NCBI RefSeq assembly: GCF_003947415.1
Contig: NZ_QHKL01000001.1
Coordinates: 620,001 to 684,000, forward strand
Direction of reading: 5' to 3'
DNA from: Amycolatopsis sp. WAC 01376
GTDB lineage: Bacteria > Actinomycetota > Actinomycetes > Mycobacteriales > Pseudonocardiaceae
DNA: 64,000 nt
Made by a program: the position numbers and the translations under genes. Shown one piece after another: positions 33,357-41,785 of this stretch (position 1 is the stretch's first letter; each line of letters begins with the position of its first letter). Below the pieces are notes generated by a model. That model saw nothing but the letters and a program-made list of their open reading frames with translations. It made no database searches and was not told the origin of the DNA.

Positions 33357-34016
33357 TCAGCGCAGGAGTTCGGTGTCGCCGGTCTTCGTCCAGGAGTCCA
33401 GCAGCCTGCCCTCGGCGGCGATCTGGTGTTCGGGGCCGACGATGCAGGAGTCGCCCGCGGCGTGCTCCCAGTGTGTCTGGTCGGGGTCGTCGATGAACGA
33501 GAACCCGGACAGGACCAGATTGGCGTGCGGGAACGACGTCCGCGCGATCCAGGCGGCCAGGGTCCCGGTGGTCGACCACAGGCCCTGTTCCCGGCTAGGC
33601 AGGCCGAGCGCGTCCGAAAGCGGCAGGACGACCTCGCGGTTCGGCACCGGCACGTAACCGAGGTCCGCGGGCCACCAGCCCGGGATGTCTTCGGGCTCCC
33701 AGTGCATCCGGCCCGGCTCGACCAGCAGGTAGAGCCGCTTGCGGTAGTCACGGAAGACGTGCTTGGTGGCGCGGACGGCGCGGTTGAACACGACGACGTG
33801 CACCCGGCTGCCGACGGCCTCGGGGCCACCCGGCTCGTCCACGACGAAGCCGTTGACGCGGATCACGAGGTCACAGGCGTCGATGGCCTTCGCCCGCCGG
33901 GGGTCCGGCGGCAGCGGCTGATTCCCGACCACGGCCACCGAACGAGGCTCCGGCCGGTCGGCGTACGCGGCGAGCAGATTGACCATCAGGCTCGCCTCGC
34001 CGAGTGCAGCAGTCAT
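33357..34016 (-). CDS. GT29/sialyltransferase-like protein (candidate pseudaminyltransferase)
   Basis: A 219-residue protein with three sequence features of the sialyltransferase fold. VAVVGNQPLPP followed by AIDACDLVIRVNGF resembles sialylmotif L; WSTTGTLAAWIA resembles motif S; and DQTHWEHAAGD could supply the late catalytic His/Glu. It has no membrane helix, so it should act in the cytoplasm on a CMP-sugar. Being first in the operon with pseH and pseI, it is the best candidate to transfer CMP-Pse. It is shorter than eukaryotic GT29 enzymes, and a longer frame extends upstream into the wzm promoter region. Confidence 0.7.
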   Translation of the reverse strand: MTAALGEASLMVNLLAAYADRPEPRSVAVVGNQPLPPDPRRAKAIDACDLVIRVNGFVVDEPGGPEAVGSRVHVVVFNRAVRATKHVFRDYRKRLYLLVEPGRMHWEPEDIPGWWPADLGYVPVPNREVVLPLSDALGLPSREQGLWSTTGTLAAWIARTSFPHANLVLSGFSFIDDPDQTHWEHAAGDSCIVGPEHQIAAEGRLLDSWTKTGDTELLR

Positions 34017-34130
34017 GAGGGCAGAAAGTACCAGCACACGCACCGCGTTCGGGCCGGAAGCCGACGGTAGCTTTCCGTGGTCGGGCGGGGCGGCCCAGGC
34101 TGCACCGGCTCCATCGGTACCCTCGTTCCC

Positions 34131-35075
34131 GTGCATGCCACCAGCACGGTTCACGCCGCCGACGGTGCTGCGCCGACCTCGGTTCCGCCGATTTCGGACA
34201 GCAAGACCTTTTCGCGCGCGTTCGCCGACATCAAGACCGGTTTCGCCGCCAAAGAGCTGTGGGGACACCTCGGCTGGCAGGACATCAAGCAGCGCTATCG
34301 CCGCTCGGTGATCGGCCCGTTCTGGATCACCATCAGCCAGGGCATCATCGCGCTGGGCCTCGGACTCCTGTACTCACAGTTGTTCAACCTGCCGACGGCG
34401 ACGTTCCTGCCCTACATCAGCACCGGTTTCATCATCTGGGGCTTCATCAGCGGCTGCCTTTCCGAGGGCATGGAGACCTTCATCTCCAACGAGGGGCTGA
34501 TCAAACAGCTGCCGGCACCGCTTTCGGTGTACGTGCTGCGCACGGTCTGGCGCCAGACGCTGATGCTGGCGCACAACCTGATCGTCTACGTGATCGTGGT
34601 CGCGATCTTCTTCACCAGCCTGGACCAGCCGTACGCGATGAGCGGCGAATGCGTCGGGCAGGTCCTGTGCCACCCCGGGCTCGGCTGGTACTCGTTCAGC
34701 GCGATCCCCGGCATCCTGATGCTCGCGCTGAACGCCGGCTGGGTGACCCTGCTGCTGGGCATCATCTCGACCCGCTACCGCGACATCCCGCAGGTGATCA
34801 ACTCGCTGATCCAGCTGCTCTTCTACATGACGCCGATCGTCTGGCCGATCGACCAGCTGATGGCGGGCGGCGCCCGTGACGGCATTTCGGCGGCCCTGCC
34901 GTTCGTCTACGCCAATCCGCTCTTCCACTTCATCCAGATCGTGCGTGCCCCGATGATCGGGCAGGCCGTCAGCATCAACAGCTGGTACGTGGTGCTCGGC
35001 ATCACCGTCGTCGGCTGGGGCCTCGCGCTGGTCGCGATGCGCAATTACCGTTCCCGCGTCTCTTATTGGGTGTGA
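34131..35075 (+). CDS. wzm: Galactan ABC exporter permease (Wzm-like)
   Basis: A 314-residue ABC-2 permease. A cytoplasmic N-terminal helix region contains LGWQDIKQRYRRSVIGPFWI, characteristic of polysaccharide exporters, and about six membrane helices follow. It corresponds to M. tuberculosis Rv3783, the lipid-linked galactan exporter permease. The GTG lies 7 nt after TACCCT (34118-34123), so the mRNA is probably leaderless. The gene runs divergently from the GT29-like gene and is followed 3 bp later by the ATPase gene. Confidence 0.88.
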   Translation: MHATSTVHAADGAAPTSVPPISDSKTFSRAFADIKTGFAAKELWGHLGWQDIKQRYRRSVIGPFWITISQGIIALGLGLLYSQLFNLPTATFLPYISTGFIIWGFISGCLSEGMETFISNEGLIKQLPAPLSVYVLRTVWRQTLMLAHNLIVYVIVVAIFFTSLDQPYAMSGECVGQVLCHPGLGWYSFSAIPGILMLALNAGWVTLLLGIISTRYRDIPQVINSLIQLLFYMTPIVWPIDQLMAGGARDGISAALPFVYANPLFHFIQIVRAPMIGQAVSINSWYVVLGITVVGWGLALVAMRNYRSRVSYWV

Positions 35076-35078
35076 CAG

Positions 35079-35909
35079 ATGGTCAGCATTGATGTGCACA
35101 ACGCCTACGTCGACTTCCCCATTTTCGACGCGAAGACCCGCTCCATGAAGAAAAGGGTGCTGGGCAAGGTCGGCGGCAAGATCGGCACCGCGACCAAGGT
35201 GCCGATCATCGAAGCCCTCCACGACGTGACGCTCTCGCTGAAACAAGGCGACCGCGTCGGCCTGGTCGGCCACAACGGCGCCGGGAAGTCGACCCTGCTG
35301 CGGCTGCTGTCCGGGATCTACGAGCCCACCCGCGGCTCGGCGAGGATCTCGGGCAAGATCGCGCCGGTCTTCGACCTCGGCATCGGCATGGACCCGGAGA
35401 TCTCCGGGCTGGAGAACATCATCGTCCGCGGCCTGTTCCTCGGGATGACCGCGAAGCAGATGGAAGCTCGCATCGACGACATCGCGGAGTTCACCGAACT
35501 CGGCGACTACCTCCAAATGCCGCTGCGGACCTACTCGACCGGTATGCGGGTGCGCCTGGCGCTGGGTGTGGTCACCTCGATCGACCCGGAGATCCTGATC
35601 CTCGACGAGGGCATCGGCGCGGTCGACGCGGCGTTCCTCAACAAGGCGAAGGACCGGCTCAAGGATCTCGTGAAGCGGTCGGGCATCCTGGTGTTCGCCA
35701 GCCACTCGGACGAGTTCCTCTTCGAGCTCTGCGACTCCGCCATCTGGATGGACGAGGGGCACGTCAAGCAGCGCGGCTCGCTGCGCGAGGTGCTCACCGG
35801 CTACAAGGGGCGCGACCCGTTCGAGAACATGAGCAAGGAGACACTGGAGCGGTTCGGCGTCGAGGCCGACCCGGAGCCCGTGTCGCTGACGAACGGTGGC
35901 CAAGGATGA
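35079..35909 (+). CDS. wzt: Galactan ABC exporter ATPase (Wzt-like)
   Basis: A 276-residue ABC ATPase: Walker A GHNGAGKST (residues about 65-73), signature YSTGMRVRL, Walker B EILILDEGIGAVD, and H-loop ASHSDEF. The N-terminal extension and the signature lacking the usual SGG form are typical of polysaccharide exporters. It has no C-terminal carbohydrate-binding domain. It corresponds to Rv3781 in mycobacteria and powers flipping of lipid-linked galactan. The stop overlaps the glfT1 start by 4 bp. Confidence 0.9.
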   Translation: MVSIDVHNAYVDFPIFDAKTRSMKKRVLGKVGGKIGTATKVPIIEALHDVTLSLKQGDRVGLVGHNGAGKSTLLRLLSGIYEPTRGSARISGKIAPVFDLGIGMDPEISGLENIIVRGLFLGMTAKQMEARIDDIAEFTELGDYLQMPLRTYSTGMRVRLALGVVTSIDPEILILDEGIGAVDAAFLNKAKDRLKDLVKRSGILVFASHSDEFLFELCDSAIWMDEGHVKQRGSLREVLTGYKGRDPFENMSKETLERFGVEADPEPVSLTNGGQG

Positions 35910-36814
35910 CCAGCGAGACCCGGCAGTTGCCCGAAGGCGCCGTCGTCGGCGTCGTCGTCACGCGCCATCGGCGGGAACTGCTCGCGGACTCGCTCAAGGT
36001 GATCGCCGCGCAGACGCGGCCGATCGACCACCTCGTCGTGGTCGACAACGGGCCGGACAAGTCGGCGCGGGACATCGTCGAGAACTACCCGCTGCCCTTC
36101 ACGTACCTGCCTTCGCACCGCAATCTCGGTGGCGCGGGCGGGTTCGCGCTCGGCATGCTGCACGCGCTTTCCCTCGGCGCGGACTGGATCTGGCTCGCCG
36201 ACGACGACGGCCGCCCCGCCGACGAGAACGTCCTCGCGATCCTGCTGGACGAGGCCGAAAAGCGGGATCTGGCCGAGATCTCCCCCGTGGTGACCAACAT
36301 CGACGCGCCGGACAAGCTCGCTTTCCCGTTGCGGCGAGGGCTGACCTGGAAGCGTTCGTCGGCGGAACTGGGCACCGACTTCCTGCCCGGTATCGCCTCG
36401 CTGATGAACGGCGCGTTGTTCCGCGCGTCCACTTTGGACGTCGTCGGCGTGCCCGATCTGCGGCTGTTCTTCCGCGGCGACGAGGTCGAACTGCACCGGC
36501 GCCTGGTGCGCTCGGGGCTGCCGTTCGGCACCTCGCTCAAGACCGCGTACCTGCACCCGGACGGCTCGGACGAGTTCAAGCCGATGCTGGGCGGCCGGTT
36601 CCACGCGCAGGACCCGGAGAACGAGGTCAAGCGCTACTACACCTATCGCAACCGCGGGTACCTGCTGTCGCAGCCGGGAATGCGCAAGATCGGCGCGCTC
36701 GAAGTGCTGCGGTTCGGGCTGTACTTCATCGGGGTCAAACGGGACCCGCAGGCGTTCCTGCAGTGGCTCAAACTGGTGCGCCAGGGCCGCCAGGAGAAGT
36801 TCTACCGCTACTGA
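35906..36814 (+). CDS. glfT1: Galactofuranosyltransferase GlfT1
   Basis: A 302-residue GT2-family enzyme. Motifs: VVVTRHRRELLADSLKVI at the start, HRNLGGAGGFALGM for the donor, and LADDDGRPADEN as the DXD metal site. FFRGDEVELHRRL is the likely catalytic-base region. GlfT1 adds the first galactofuranose residues to the rhamnosyl linker of arabinogalactan. It is ATGA-coupled to wzt, so initiation and export of galactan are co-expressed. A palindromic terminator follows after 14 bp. Confidence 0.88.
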   Translation: MTSETRQLPEGAVVGVVVTRHRRELLADSLKVIAAQTRPIDHLVVVDNGPDKSARDIVENYPLPFTYLPSHRNLGGAGGFALGMLHALSLGADWIWLADDDGRPADENVLAILLDEAEKRDLAEISPVVTNIDAPDKLAFPLRRGLTWKRSSAELGTDFLPGIASLMNGALFRASTLDVVGVPDLRLFFRGDEVELHRRLVRSGLPFGTSLKTAYLHPDGSDEFKPMLGGRFHAQDPENEVKRYYTYRNRGYLLSQPGMRKIGALEVLRFGLYFIGVKRDPQAFLQWLKLVRQGRQEKFYRY

Positions 36815-36828
36815 GCCGGTCCCCTACT

Positions 36829-36883
36829 TGAGATGAAAGGCCCCTTCATTGCAAATTTTGCAATGAAGGGGCCTTTCATCTCA
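36829..36883. terminator. TTGCAAA-core palindrome, 27-bp arms
   Basis: Arms 36829-36855 and 36857-36883 are perfect reverse complements around one base. The outer arm begins TGAGATGAAAGGCCCCTTCA and the core is TTGCAAA. It is the longest member of the family and separates convergent glfT1 and the ESX operon. Confidence 0.8.
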
Positions 36884-36902
36884 CTTCCGGTGAGGCGCCG
36901 CT

Positions 36903-38363
36903 CTATTCGCCGATGACCGGCGGTGCGGTGCGCATGTCGGTCCCGAAGACCTCGTCCGGGTCGCCCTCGACGAGGTACGTCGGACGCTGGTGCTCGGTGT
37001 CCTCGTCCCCGTCGGCCTGCTGACCGCGGCCACCCATGCCGCCGCCCATCCCCGGCCCGCCACGACCGGCGGCGCCACCGCCGAGGCCGCCCATACCGCG
37101 GCCTGCCGCCGCTTCGGCGGCGCCGACACCACCAGGCCGGGCCGCGCCGGACGCGGAACCCGAACCGGGCGTGGACCCCGCGCCGCTACCGGGACCGAAC
37201 CCGCTTCCGCCGCCACCGCGGCCGGTTCGGCTGTTGTGGTCCGAGTCGCCCATGCCACCGCCCATCATGGGCGGCGCCATCGGCATGGGGCTGATCGGCA
37301 TCGCGGTGTTGTTGTTGGGGCCGGGCGAGGTGATCGGCGGCGGCCCGCCCTGGAGGCCGGACGGCGTCGTGCTCGACGGGATGCTGCCCGAACCCGTGCT
37401 ACTGCCGGGTCCCGGGATGGACGAGCCTCCGCCCCCGCCGCCTCCACCACCGCCGCCGTTACCCCCGCCACCACTGCCGGGCGGGATGTAGGTGTTGCCG
37501 GGGTTGTTCGAGCCGGGATTGTTGGAACCGGGCGGCACCTGATAGGGCAGCGGCCTCGGCGGGGGCTCTTCGATCCCGCCGCCGCCACCCGCACCGAACT
37601 TCGGCGGCTCGGCGAACACCGGCTGCTTCGACGCGGCCTCGTACAAGGACTTGTCGTAGTTGTTCATGGCGGAGGCCGCCTGAGTGTGGGCCTCCTGGCT
37701 GTCCTTCTGCTTCTGGATGGACTTGTCGATGTTGTCGCCCAGGTTGAACGGGTTCGACGTCATCCACCCTCCGACCTCTTCCTTCCAGTTGAAGGGGATC
37801 GGTTTGGGCATCGTGTTCTTCACGGTGGAAGCCGCGGTGCCCTGGTCGTAGATCGTCTCCGAGGCGAGCTTCGCGTTCTGGGAGTTCGTCTCCGACCACT
37901 TGCTGAGGCTCTTGAAATAGCCCTGCGCGTTGCCCGCCGCGTCGCCGTCCCAAGTGCCCTTCGACGCGGTGACGGCCTCGTCCATCGTCCTCGAGAACGT
38001 GTCGAAGGCCTTGTGGATCTCGTGGTACGCGGTCGAAACTTCGGAGACCTGCTCGACGTTCAGGTTGCTGTTGACGAACTGTTCGAGCTTCTGGTGGTCG
38101 TAGCCGAGGTAGTCGCCGTTCGGCGGCTCGAGCCCCTCGACGTACTTGACGTCCTTGTTCTTGGTCAGTTCGTCGACGGTCTTGTTGCCGACGTCTTCGG
38201 AATTCTGCTGGGCTTTGCCCTGGGCGATCAACCGCTGGAAGATCGCGAACGGACCGTCGCCGACCTCCCCGCTCGCCTTGTCCTGGTAGTACTGGTCCCG
38301 AGCTTGGGGCGAGAGACCTGCGACGTACTCGTCCTCGGTCACATGATTTCTGTTCGTGGTCAT
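36903..38363 (-). CDS. WXG/PPE-like ESX substrate candidate with Gly/Pro-rich region (second locus)
   Basis: A 486-residue protein. Residues 1-260 are helical, with an early extension and a TWDGDAAGNAQGYF turn (WxG). Residues about 265-445 are Gly/Pro/Ser-rich, and the acidic tail ends DMRTAPPVIGE. Order and composition match the 655-residue protein of the first locus, and the APPVIG tail is shared. The ATG follows AGGGGGACAGG. It is last in an operon with a lipoprotein and a small helical protein. Secretion through an ESX system is inferred. Confidence 0.75.
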   Translation of the reverse strand: MTTNRNHVTEDEYVAGLSPQARDQYYQDKASGEVGDGPFAIFQRLIAQGKAQQNSEDVGNKTVDELTKNKDVKYVEGLEPPNGDYLGYDHQKLEQFVNSNLNVEQVSEVSTAYHEIHKAFDTFSRTMDEAVTASKGTWDGDAAGNAQGYFKSLSKWSETNSQNAKLASETIYDQGTAASTVKNTMPKPIPFNWKEEVGGWMTSNPFNLGDNIDKSIQKQKDSQEAHTQAASAMNNYDKSLYEAASKQPVFAEPPKFGAGGGGGIEEPPPRPLPYQVPPGSNNPGSNNPGNTYIPPGSGGGGNGGGGGGGGGGGSSIPGPGSSTGSGSIPSSTTPSGLQGGPPPITSPGPNNNTAMPISPMPMAPPMMGGGMGDSDHNSRTGRGGGGSGFGPGSGAGSTPGSGSASGAARPGGVGAAEAAAGRGMGGLGGGAAGRGGPGMGGGMGGRGQQADGDEDTEHQRPTYLVEGDPDEVFGTDMRTAPPVIGE

Positions 38364-38372
38364 CCTGTCCCC

Positions 38373-38924
38373 CTAGCCCTTCGGAAGCTTCGGTTCGACG
38401 ATGTCGGCGATCTTCTCCGCCATCCCGCACGACTTCTCCGGATCCGAGGCGACGACCACGACGTCGGCCCGGGCCGAGGCGCCGATTTCGAGGGCCATCA
38501 GGCAGCCAGAGGGAGGTTTCGGGACGAGCACCGCTTTGCGGCCATTGACATTGCCGGTGGTCTTGCCGTTCCCGCCGTCGACGACACTGTCGACACCCTG
38601 CTTGTCACGGATGTCGACGCCGAGCGTGACGGCGTCCGCCGCCGTCTCGGCCTCCTTGGTGAAGTCGCAGCCACGGGCACCGCCGGCATCCTTGGGAACC
38701 GGCGCCTTGAAAGTGCCGTACGACGCGAGATCGGCCACGCCGAGGAGCGAACACGGATCGATCGACGCGGGGTCGGCACCCCCGGTGGTCGCCGTCGGAG
38801 CGGTGGACTCGCCGCCTTGCGCGGGCGACGACGGCGCCGCGGAGGGGATGCCCGGCTTTTCGGTGGAACAGGCCACGAGCACGAACGCGGCCGCGGTCAG
38901 CGGTACGAGGAGCAGTTTCTTCAT
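38373..38924 (-). CDS. DUF3558-type lipoprotein
   Basis: A 183-residue lipoprotein: signal peptide MKKLLLVPLTAAAFVLVACS with the lipobox VACS, a Thr/Ser/Pro linker, then a domain with SIDPCSLLGVADLASYG, RGCDF, PSGCLMAL and KSCGMAEKIADIV. The conserved Cys pairs and the DPCSLL motif match DUF3558, common in actinobacteria and of unknown function. It sits 6 bp after the helical protein and 9 bp before the ESX substrate gene, so it is probably an outer component of this locus. Confidence 0.8.
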   Translation of the reverse strand: MKKLLLVPLTAAAFVLVACSTEKPGIPSAAPSSPAQGGESTAPTATTGGADPASIDPCSLLGVADLASYGTFKAPVPKDAGGARGCDFTKEAETAADAVTLGVDIRDKQGVDSVVDGGNGKTTGNVNGRKAVLVPKPPSGCLMALEIGASARADVVVVASDPEKSCGMAEKIADIVEPKLPKG

Positions 38925-38930
38925 TCCGCC

Positions 38931-39407
38931 TCAGCTCTTGAGCCGATCGAGCGCCTCGACCGTGTCTTGTTCCTTCTTCTTGTACTGCCCTGAGGCACGC
39001 AACAGCGCTTCTTCGGTGTCCGCCACGACCTGCTTGAACTTGCCGAGCACCGCACTCGCCGAATTGGCCGACTGGGCGGCGCCCTTGTGGTCGTGGGCCG
39101 CGACGGCCCTGCCGTACGGGTGGTCGCCGAGTTGGGGCTCTTCGGAGAGCCGGATCGTCTGCCGCTCCAGTCTGGTGAGCTCGGTCCCCATGTCGCGCAC
39201 CGCCTGGAGGAGCGGCTTGACACCTTCCTCGGTGATCTTGAAGCCGCCGCTCTTGGCGGCCGAGACCAGCTTCTGGGTCTCCGCGCTGACCTGGGCGATG
39301 GCGGCCTGGTTCAGGCCACCCATCGCGACGTAGTTGGCCGCCGCGCCCATGGCGGAGCCGATCGAGAAGTCCGGTGCCGCCTGTCCGCCGTCCGCTTCGA
39401 AAGCCAT
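38931..39407 (-). CDS. Small helical ESX-locus protein (second locus)
   Basis: A 158-residue, almost all-helical protein with no signal peptide. Residues 45-155 (GGFKITEEGVKPLLQAV, ERQTIRLSEEPQLGDHP, LGKFKQVVADTEEALLRA) align by pattern with the 135-residue protein at 779-1186. It lies at the head of a three-gene unit encoding a lipoprotein and a WXG/Gly-Pro protein. The ATG at 39407 follows GGGGCGGGCG; a GTG 12 bp upstream is possible. It may be the heterodimer partner of the larger substrate. Confidence 0.7.
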   Translation of the reverse strand: MAFEADGGQAAPDFSIGSAMGAAANYVAMGGLNQAAIAQVSAETQKLVSAAKSGGFKITEEGVKPLLQAVRDMGTELTRLERQTIRLSEEPQLGDHPYGRAVAAHDHKGAAQSANSASAVLGKFKQVVADTEEALLRASGQYKKKEQDTVEALDRLKS

Positions 39408-39546
39408 CGCCCGCCCCACTGCATCGTCTGCTCGCCCGTATCGCCCGGCAGTCTACTAGCCGAGCACCCAGCGCAACGGTGATTCACCGATCACCGAAGA
39501 TCTCCGGAACTGTGACGAAACGGGCGTCCGCCCGGTTCCCCACGGT

Positions 39547-40311
39547 TCAGAACTGGCCTTCGAGCTGGGCGTACAGCTGCTGCGCGATCCTCGCGTTGTC
39601 GGCGGGAGCGTAAGTCAGCCAGCTTTGCCCGTCGGCCGCCTGGCGCGAGGTCATCATGAACCGGCCGGCTTCGGTGTCGAACCACGCCAGCGGCGGGAAC
39701 AGCCTGCCGCCGCGGATGAACACGCTGAACTGGCCCACTCGCTTCATCGGCTTCTCGAAGATCCGCTCCACCTGCCGCTGCTGCGGATTCGACCCGTGGG
39801 ACCGGGGACCGCTGACCTGGGCGAAGGGGTCGTACGCGTCGTCGTTTCGAGCACGCTTTGGCGCGCTGGCGGGCTTCGCGATGGTGACCGACTGGCCGGG
39901 GCCCGCCGGGGTGAGCGGCAGCAGGTCGACGATCGACGCGACGATCGCGGTCGGCCTGGTCTCCTCGAATACGAGCAGGTTCTCGTCCTGGCGCACGACG
40001 ACCGCGAACTGCCCGTTCGTCGTCGCCCGCGCGAACAGCTGCTTGTCGTTGTCCATCTGCGCGACCGTCCAGACGGCCAGCTGCGGGTTGACGAACGTGG
40101 CGAGCGCGAGTTCGACGTCGGCGTCGAGCCTGCCGCCGCGCATCAGACCGCGGCCTTCGAGATCGCGGAAGACGGCTTCGCGCACCATCGCGCGCTGATC
40201 GGTCGTCGTTCCCATATGCGGGACTTCGAACGGGGCGGGCGCCGTCCCCAGCCTGCCGTATTCGAGCAGGATGTCCACCGCCGCCAGCGACAACGAGAAC
40301 GAATGCGGCAT
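39547..40311 (-). CDS. ESX secretion-associated protein, EspG family
   Basis: A 254-residue EspG-type chaperone. The N terminus (FSLSLAAVDILLEYGRLG) replaces the equivalent start of known EspG proteins, followed by a winged region and the beta layer (QLFARATTNGQFAVVVRQDEN). The C-terminal half has GQFSVFIRGGRLFPPLAWFDTEAGRFMM, equivalent to the GGHIIVSG strand of the truncated paralog at 1-748. The ATG at 40311 is favoured by the GGGGGG 8 nt upstream; the ATG at 40317 is closer to it. It is divergent from a small gene at 40427. Confidence 0.82.
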   Translation of the reverse strand: MPHSFSLSLAAVDILLEYGRLGTAPAPFEVPHMGTTTDQRAMVREAVFRDLEGRGLMRGGRLDADVELALATFVNPQLAVWTVAQMDNDKQLFARATTNGQFAVVVRQDENLLVFEETRPTAIVASIVDLLPLTPAGPGQSVTIAKPASAPKRARNDDAYDPFAQVSGPRSHGSNPQQRQVERIFEKPMKRVGQFSVFIRGGRLFPPLAWFDTEAGRFMMTSRQAADGQSWLTYAPADNARIAQQLYAQLEGQF

Positions 40312-40426
40312 CGCCATTTCCCCCCGCGGGTGTCTTGTCCGTCGGGGATGAACGTAGTCCACTCACCCGATACGCCCGCAGCGAACCCGCTTGCCCGGTT
40401 GTGATCAAGGCTGGTGCGATGGATTC

Positions 40427-40669
40427 ATGGCAGACCAGAAACCCGCGCTCGTCCTCCATCTCGCCACCGGCGGAGAGCCGCTGCTCTTCGCGCTCACGAC
40501 GGAAGAAACCGAACGGCTGACCAAGGATCTCTCGCATTTCGTCCGCACCGGTTCGGTGCAGACGATCCAGACGAGAGACGACTCCGAGGTGGCGATCAAC
40601 TTCTCCCACGTCGCCGCCGCCTACATCGACGACCTGAACCGCAAGACCCGTGTGTTCGGTCTCCACTAG
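40427..40669 (+). CDS. Small conserved hypothetical protein
   Basis: An 80-residue protein, mixed alpha/beta (LVLHLATGGEPLLFALTTEE, VQTIQTRDDSEVAINFSHVA), with no membrane or export signals. The ATG is 6 nt after TGCGAT, suggesting a leaderless mRNA. It is divergent from espG and its last 4 bp overlap the end of the convergent acyl-CoA dehydrogenase gene. The codon pattern is that of its neighbours, so I accept it as real; the function is unknown. Confidence 0.7.
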   Translation: MADQKPALVLHLATGGEPLLFALTTEETERLTKDLSHFVRTGSVQTIQTRDDSEVAINFSHVAAAYIDDLNRKTRVFGLH

Positions 40670-41688
40670 TTCCGGGAGAAAAGCTCCAGCAGACCGGTTT
40701 TGATCTCCGGACGGCTGGCGGCGACCAGCAGGAAGGTGGCTTCCCGGACGAGCCGCTGGGGGTGTCGTCCGGCGAGTACCGACGTGCTGCCGTTGGCCGC
40801 GACCAGCGCGCCCGCGGCCCGGAACGCGAGCTCCGCGCCCGCCGCCCTGGCCGCGGGCAGCGACGGCGGATCGGCGAGCGCCGCGTCGAGCCGCCCGCGG
40901 ACGGCGTCGATCTCGGCCCGGATCCCGGCGGCGACGTCGGCCTTGCCGAGGTCCTCGATGAGCCTCGCGGGGCGGGCGGCCAAGCCGAGGGGCGCGCAGC
41001 CGTTGAGCCGGGACGCGAAGGTGTTGCCCGCGACGAAGTCCGCGTGCGGGGTCTTCCCGTAGACACGTTCGTCGGCGAGGAAGTAGCGGGTGAAGCCGAG
41101 GTGCACGGTGGCTGTGCCCTGCGCCGCGACGAGGTCGAGCGGCCGGACCTCCAGCCGCTCCCCCGCGACCGGGTCGATTATCGCGCTGAGGACGGTGTCG
41201 CCGTCCCGGGCGCAGAGCTGGAGCAGGTCGATGACGCCCCAACCGCTGACGAACGGGGCCTCGCCGTCGAGCAGGTAGCCGCCCTCGACGCGTTCCGCGC
41301 GCAGCCTGGGCGGGGTCGGGATCACCGCGGCGAACGCGGCTCCCGCCTTGAGTTCTCCGCTGATCAGCGCCGGGAGGTAGCGCTCGCGCAGTTCGGCGCT
41401 GTCGGGGCTGTCGGCTTGGCTCAGTGCCGCGACGAGGCCGTGGTGCTGGATCCAGGTGAACATCGTGCTGAGGCAGCCGCCCGCCATGACTTCGAGGACC
41501 TGGACGATCGTCGGGAGGTCGGCGCCCGGACCGCCTGCTTCCTTCGGCGCCGCGAGGCCGTAGAAGCCTTCAGCGGCGAGGGCGTCGAAGTGGCTTGAAG
41601 GGACTTCGCCCTTGGTATCGACTTCGGTGGCTGCCGGGAAGAGGAGATCATCGGCGAGAGCGTGGGCGCGGGCGACCAGATCCGTCAT
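40666..41688 (-). CDS. Acyl-CoA dehydrogenase-like flavoprotein
   Basis: A 340-residue acyl-CoA dehydrogenase-fold protein, shorter than the usual 380. It has the N-terminal helical domain (DALAAEGFYGLAAPKEAGG, then FTWIQHHGLVAAL), the middle beta domain (GAAFAAVIPTPP, DGEAPFVSGWG), and a reduced C-terminal helical domain. I cannot find a convincing catalytic Glu, so it may act as a different FAD/FMN monooxygenase-like enzyme. A 6-bp dyad GTAAGG/CCTTAC (41693-41708) overlaps the -10 box TAGCCT, a possible operator; the ATG lies 7 nt after that box. Confidence 0.75.
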   Translation of the reverse strand: MTDLVARAHALADDLLFPAATEVDTKGEVPSSHFDALAAEGFYGLAAPKEAGGPGADLPTIVQVLEVMAGGCLSTMFTWIQHHGLVAALSQADSPDSAELRERYLPALISGELKAGAAFAAVIPTPPRLRAERVEGGYLLDGEAPFVSGWGVIDLLQLCARDGDTVLSAIIDPVAGERLEVRPLDLVAAQGTATVHLGFTRYFLADERVYGKTPHADFVAGNTFASRLNGCAPLGLAARPARLIEDLGKADVAAGIRAEIDAVRGRLDAALADPPSLPAARAAGAELAFRAAGALVAANGSTSVLAGRHPQRLVREATFLLVAASRPEIKTGLLELFSRN

Positions 41689-41785
41689 GCCGGTAAGGCT
41701 ACCCTTACTTGAGCCTTCGTGGGTCTAGCGCCGCTAGGAAAGCTAGCGATACTAAAGGTCCCTTGCTCCCTTTTTCGGGGCCTCG

